Part shown: positions 37,965 to 40,088 of the stretch, piece after piece
Layout of the letters: each line of letters starts with the position of its first letter
How positions within the stretch are numbered: the first letter of the stretch is position 1
Virus record (IMG/VR): IMGVR_UViG_3300044621_000561
Span: 1 to 40,088 of that record
Reading direction: 5' to 3' (one strand)
Length of the DNA stretch: 40,088 nucleotides
Origin: a virus
The notes under the pieces: model-generated
What the model was told of the DNA's origin: nothing
Database searches by the model: none
What the model saw: the letters and a program-made list of their open reading frames with translations, nothing else
Program-made: the position numbers and the translations under genes

Positions 37965-38008
37965 CTAAACCTAAAGTAGAGGCTTAGACTTTCAAGGTTT
38001 AGACCTAG
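37965..38008. repeat. Short repeats AGGYTTAGAC near the origin
   Basis: AGGCTTAGAC (37980-37989) and AGGTTTAGAC (37995-38004) are direct repeats exactly 15 bases apart, and CTAAACCT (37965-37972) is the same element inverted. They resemble iterons and are similar to the AGGTTAGACTAGCCT dyads downstream. The rest of 37825-37960 shows nothing I can assign. Confidence 0.5.
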
Positions 38009-38055
38009 CGCGATCTATTACCCCGACACGCCCTAGATTTATTTTCTGCTATCTA

Positions 38056-38083
38056 TTGACAGGTTAGACTAGCCTCGTATATC
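38056..38083 (+). promoter_or_regulatory. Early promoter, TTGACA-16-TATATC
   Basis: Perfect -35 TTGACA (38056-38061), spacer of 16, -10 TATATC (38078-38083). Predicted start near 38090, 44 bases before the first early gene. The spacer consists almost entirely of the AGGTTAGACTAGCCT dyad, so a bound protein would block it. Confidence 0.78.
38061..38075. promoter_or_regulatory. Operator-like dyad AGGTTAGACTAGCCT, copy 1
   Basis: Fifteen-base near-palindrome (six of seven pairs match) between the -35 and -10 of the early promoter. An identical copy occurs at 38675-38689. Repression of early genes by a phage or host protein is the likely meaning. Confidence 0.6.
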
Positions 38084-38092
38084 TTTACACCT

Positions 38093-38113
38093 ATGAGCTA
38101 ATCGGTAGCTCAT
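38093..38113 (+). other. 5'-UTR hairpin of the early mRNA
   Basis: ATGAGCTA (38093-38100) and TAGCTCAT (38106-38113) with a five-base loop, at the very start of the predicted transcript and before the AAAGGA ribosome site (38119-38124). Probably stabilises the mRNA 5' end. Confidence 0.6.
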
Positions 38114-38133
38114 AATTGAAAGGATAAAGTATT

Positions 38134-38475
38134 ATGAAATGGTACGCAGATCCCTCTCACGCCTGGTTAGCTGTATCTCTCAAGCAGTACCCCGACGCTA
38201 TAAATTACTCAACAGGTTTTGGCTATATCTCACCTAGTGGATTCACTGTCTATCTTGAAGAAGACTTAGAGGCTCCCTCATTCTTACGCTCTAAGGGTAT
38301 TGACTCAATGAGCCTACCTGAGAAGATCTACGGGAAGAAGATCGCTCCTCTTACCCGATACGCTAAGGCTCCCCGTATGGCTTATGAGGTATGGATAGAG
38401 GGAGGCTATCGCCTGGTAAGTATTGAGACAGGCGTTACCCTGTATGAACACAAGCGCGAGAGAGTGAGCGCATAA
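38134..38475 (+). CDS. First early protein, 113 aa
   Basis: Starts MKWYADPSHAWLAVSLKQYP. The N-terminal PSHAWLAV followed by a VYLEED segment recurs in phage early proteins of unknown function (as I recall, not searched). AAAGGATAAAG precedes the ATG. The C-terminal YRLVSIETGVTLYEHKRE is strand-rich. As the first gene behind a strong promoter it is a candidate host-takeover or anti-defence factor (inference). Confidence 0.72.
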   Translation: MKWYADPSHAWLAVSLKQYPDAINYSTGFGYISPSGFTVYLEEDLEAPSFLRSKGIDSMSLPEKIYGKKIAPLTRYAKAPRMAYEVWIEGGYRLVSIETGVTLYEHKRERVSA

Positions 38476-38657
38476 TGTCTAAGCCTATGAGCGCGCCCGA
38501 TCTTATTCAATGCCTAGCGGGAGAGCTACTAACAGACCCCGCCCTATTGGTGGAAGCTATCAAGGAAGACGATAGCGCTCTAGCCATAGTGCGCCAATTT
38601 GAAAGAGGGCAGATTAGTTATGAGGAGGTACGCGACGCGGTAAGCGCGATCTGCTAA
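38475..38657 (+). CDS. Early protein, 60 aa
   Basis: TAATG-coupled to the gene before. Starts MSKPMSAPDLIQCLAGELLT; a compact helical protein with a C-terminal SYEEVRDAVSAIC. Function unknown. After its stop transcription enters the second dyad. Confidence 0.66.
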   Translation: MSKPMSAPDLIQCLAGELLTDPALLVEAIKEDDSALAIVRQFERGQISYEEVRDAVSAIC

Positions 38658-38671
38658 TGCTTGCCTTTCCT

Positions 38672-38719
38672 ACTAGGTTAGACTAGCCTAGTGGGGAGGG
38701 GAGGTCTTAGAGTAAGACC
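38672..38719 (+). promoter_or_regulatory. Operator-like dyad copy 2 plus leader hairpin
   Basis: AGGTTAGACTAGCCT (38675-38689) lies within a longer dyad, ACTAGG to CCTAGT (38672-38692). It is followed by GGTCTTA-gag-TAAGACC (38703-38719) and a GAAAGGATAA ribosome site. The order dyad, hairpin, GAAAGGATAA, ATG is the same as before 38134, but no -35 or -10 box is visible here. Confidence 0.55.
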
Positions 38720-38736
38720 CCACGAAAGGATAAGAA

Positions 38737-39066
38737 ATGACGGAGAAGAAAATCACGCGCTCGCTATTTATCGAGGGGCGAGAGTGGCACGATAAGACTT
38801 ACGGAAACACCTATTTTTCCGCCCGTTTATGGGTGGACGGAGGGCAAGTAGCAATTCTCACTTTCCAATATGGCTATGGAGACCAATATCTCTACGAGGC
38901 ACAAAAGAAACTTTTAGAGCTTGGCTACCTACCGCAAGAGGGTAAGAGTAGGGGATTATGGTCTATTGCTGAGGAGCAGGGCTTCGATTTCTACTCATCA
39001 AAGACCGCCACAAAGAAGGCGGATATGTTCAAGAAGTATCCCAACTATGAGGAAAGGGTAGCGTAA
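38737..39066 (+). CDS. Early protein, 109 aa
   Basis: Starts MTEKKITRSLFIEGREWHDK. TYGNTYFSARLWVDG and FQYGYGDQYLYEAQKKLLE form a small alpha/beta unit that I have seen in unassigned phage genes (not searched). AAAGGA lies upstream. The second half is Lys rich. Function unknown. Confidence 0.72.
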   Translation: MTEKKITRSLFIEGREWHDKTYGNTYFSARLWVDGGQVAILTFQYGYGDQYLYEAQKKLLELGYLPQEGKSRGLWSIAEEQGFDFYSSKTATKKADMFKKYPNYEERVA

Positions 39067-39344
39067 TGAAGAGGACAGAAGAAACATCGGGAACCTATTT
39101 ACAGGGCTATATCACAACAACGCGAAAGAAACTAACCGAGGCTTTCGGGGAGCCTATGAAATACGAGGACTCTAAAGTAACGATTGAGTGGGGCGTATTG
39201 TTTGAGGGCGGAGTAGTTGCCACGATTTACGACTGGAAACGCTACGAGCTGGGCGAACCTGATGAAGATGAGGAGATGACCTACAACATCGGAGGACTAT
39301 CGCCCGAGGCGGTAGAAAGAGTGAAGGAGAGGGTGGGCGCGTAA
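39066..39344 (+). CDS. Early protein with TIYDWK motif, 92 aa
   Basis: Starts MKRTEETSGTYLQGYITTTR. AFGEPMKYEDSKVTIEWGV and VATIYDWKRYELGE give a small beta-sheet domain of a phage family of unknown function common in early regions (recollection, not searched). TAATG-coupled on both sides. Acidic overall. Possible role against host defences cannot be shown. Confidence 0.72.
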   Translation: MKRTEETSGTYLQGYITTTRKKLTEAFGEPMKYEDSKVTIEWGVLFEGGVVATIYDWKRYELGEPDEDEEMTYNIGGLSPEAVERVKERVGA

Positions 39345-39457
39345 TGTTTGAGGTCTCAACGAGCTGGACGAATGGGCTAGGGCAAGTGCTGATCTATTGC
39401 CTGGTCATAGGGCTAGGGCTTTACATAATGAGCAAGATAGGGAGAGAGGGCAAGTAA
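39344..39457 (+). CDS. Single-pass membrane peptide, 37 aa
   Basis: Starts MFEVSTSWTNGLGQVLIYCL; hydrophobic residues 12-29, then a short basic tail SKIGREGK. Coupled by TAATG to both neighbours. Another small early membrane protein like those at 848 and 4079. Function unknown. Confidence 0.62.
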   Translation: MFEVSTSWTNGLGQVLIYCLVIGLGLYIMSKIGREGK

Positions 39458-39621
39458 TGATCAGAAACTATGAACTGGAGAAGGTGGAAACCTACGCGAT
39501 TAGAGCGCGTAATATTGACGAGGCTATCGAAATCCTCAACGGGCTGGACAATTCATCAGCGTACCGCGTAGATGTAAGGGTTATCTACGCAAGCGCACCG
39601 ACAGAAGGAGAGGGTAAGTGA
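39457..39621 (+). CDS. Early protein, 54 aa
   Basis: Start set at 39457 by the TAATG coupling to the membrane peptide; an upstream in-frame ATG at 39397 lies within that gene. Starts MIRNYELEKVETYAIRARNI. The pattern AIRARNIDEAIEILNG is that of a small ferredoxin-like alpha/beta fold. Function unknown. Confidence 0.68.
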   Translation: MIRNYELEKVETYAIRARNIDEAIEILNGLDNSSAYRVDVRVIYASAPTEGEGK

Positions 39622-39830
39622 TGAGCGAGTATGAATACGAGGTGACTTTTTATGGGTCACAGTGGAAGGCTTCTGTAATTGTGTATCACGAGACAGATAG
39701 CGAGAAGGGTAGCGTGGAACGAGGCACGATTACTCTATGGGCAGAAGGCGTAGCCGATCAGTTGGGGCTAACGCTTGCCGATTATCACGAGGTGAAAGTA
39801 GAGAAGTTGGGAGAACTAGCCAATGCCTAA
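39621..39830 (+). CDS. Early protein, 69 aa
   Basis: ATG at 39621 (a GTG one codon upstream is the alternative), with AGGAGAGGG upstream. Starts MSEYEYEVTFYGSQWKASVI; beta-rich and acidic. Overlaps the previous stop (TGATG) and the next gene by eight bases. Function unknown. Confidence 0.66.
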   Translation: MSEYEYEVTFYGSQWKASVIVYHETDSEKGSVERGTITLWAEGVADQLGLTLADYHEVKVEKLGELANA

Positions 39831-39978
39831 GTGTGGAGTGTGTGGCTGGTCTTTCTCAGATAGAACGCTAATGAAGCACGCTGAAACCCCGTGTGGGGAG
39901 GAGAGCGAGAAGGCAGGGCGTATGCCGTATGCCCCTGAAATAGATGACCTAATTAGACAAGAGGAGGAGGCACTATGA
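39823..39978 (+). CDS. Zinc-finger protein, 51 aa
   Basis: Starts MPKCGVCGWSFSDRTLMKHA. C4-x2-C7, His19 and Cys24 form a C2HC finger, followed by an acidic tail (RQEEEAL). A small DNA- or protein-binding early factor. Its last codons lie in the terminal repeat, and its stop overlaps the next ATG. Confidence 0.68.
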   Translation: MPKCGVCGWSFSDRTLMKHAETPCGEESEKAGRMPYAPEIDDLIRQEEEAL

Positions 39979-40088
39979 ATAATCTCATCAAAGAGGCGTT
40001 AGAAATTGCCATCAGTAACTGGGAGTACGACGGAGAATACGACAAAGTAAGCGAGGCAGTAACACTAATCAAGGAGGCAGAAGGAAAT
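39970..40088. repeat. Terminal direct repeat, right copy
   Basis: Identical to 1-119. The reading frame from 39975 continues at 120-125 once the ends are joined, so closure of the circle gives intact genes. Confidence 0.95.
39975..40088 (+). CDS. Second, truncated copy of the 39-aa early gene
   Basis: Same sequence as the gene at 6-125, cut by the window end after 38 codons. It is one gene in the circular genome, seen twice because of the repeat. Confidence 0.6.
   Translation, partial: MNNLIKEALEIAISNWEYDGEYDKVSEAVTLIKEAEGN

Overview
The window is a complete or nearly complete genome of a short-tailed (podovirus-like) bacteriophage. The first 119 bases are repeated exactly at the end (1-119 = 39970-40088) and the same gene runs through both copies, so the molecule reads as a circle of 39,969 bp. 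A WhiB-family Fe-S regulator, a class known only from Actinobacteria and their phages, points to an actinobacterial host. The moderate GC content and the uncultured look of the proteins would suit aquatic actinobacteria, but that is inference. I see no integrase or immunity repressor, so a lytic lifestyle is likely. I also see no DNA polymerase or RNA polymerase.

Layout. (1) A 0.75-kb control region without convincing genes (37384-38133) separates two divergent transcription units. It holds two perfect DnaA boxes, many inverted repeats, a TGTGA-N6-TCACA site, a perfect TATAAT box and a TTGACA/TATATC promoter. (2) A rightward early unit runs from 38134 across the circle junction to 2711. It contains about fifteen tightly overlapping small genes of unknown role, a membrane-anchored lytic transglycosylase and a cytosine-5 DNA methyltransferase split by a frameshift, and it ends at a clear terminator (2755-2800). 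(3) A leftward replication and nucleotide-metabolism unit (10722 down to 2792) encodes an HslV/proteasome-like Ntn-hydrolase, a Cas4/RecB-type exonuclease, WhiB, a RecA/DnaB-fold helicase, a glycosyltransferase, a sugar epimerase, a Holliday-junction resolvase, a two-part primase (zinc domain and Toprim domain in different frames), an Nmad1-type protein, a sigma-like protein, a PD-(D/E)XK-like protein and an FmdB-like zinc ribbon. It starts at an apparently leaderless promoter next to an 18-bp palindrome. (4) A single rightward zinc-ribbon gene (10848-11078) is divergent from it. (5) A leftward late unit (37347 down to 11269) encodes terminase, portal, three large putative ejection/internal virion proteins (one of 1614 residues), scaffold, N4-gp56-type capsid, a set of small lysine-rich proteins, tail and fibre proteins, two glycosyltransferases, a poly-threonine protein, holin-like proteins and a peptidase endolysin. 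It ends at a terminator at 11208-11245.

How it works together. The phage appears to borrow the host DnaA and polymerase, and to supply its own helicase, primase, resolvase and exonuclease. WhiB, the sigma-like protein and several dyad operators are candidates for timing control. The most unusual items are the phage proteasome-like peptidase with its shared divergent operator, the two split enzymes, the structured origin/control region with a repeated operator-like dyad, the poly-Thr protein between glycosyltransferase genes, and the cluster of histone-like small proteins in the virion operon.
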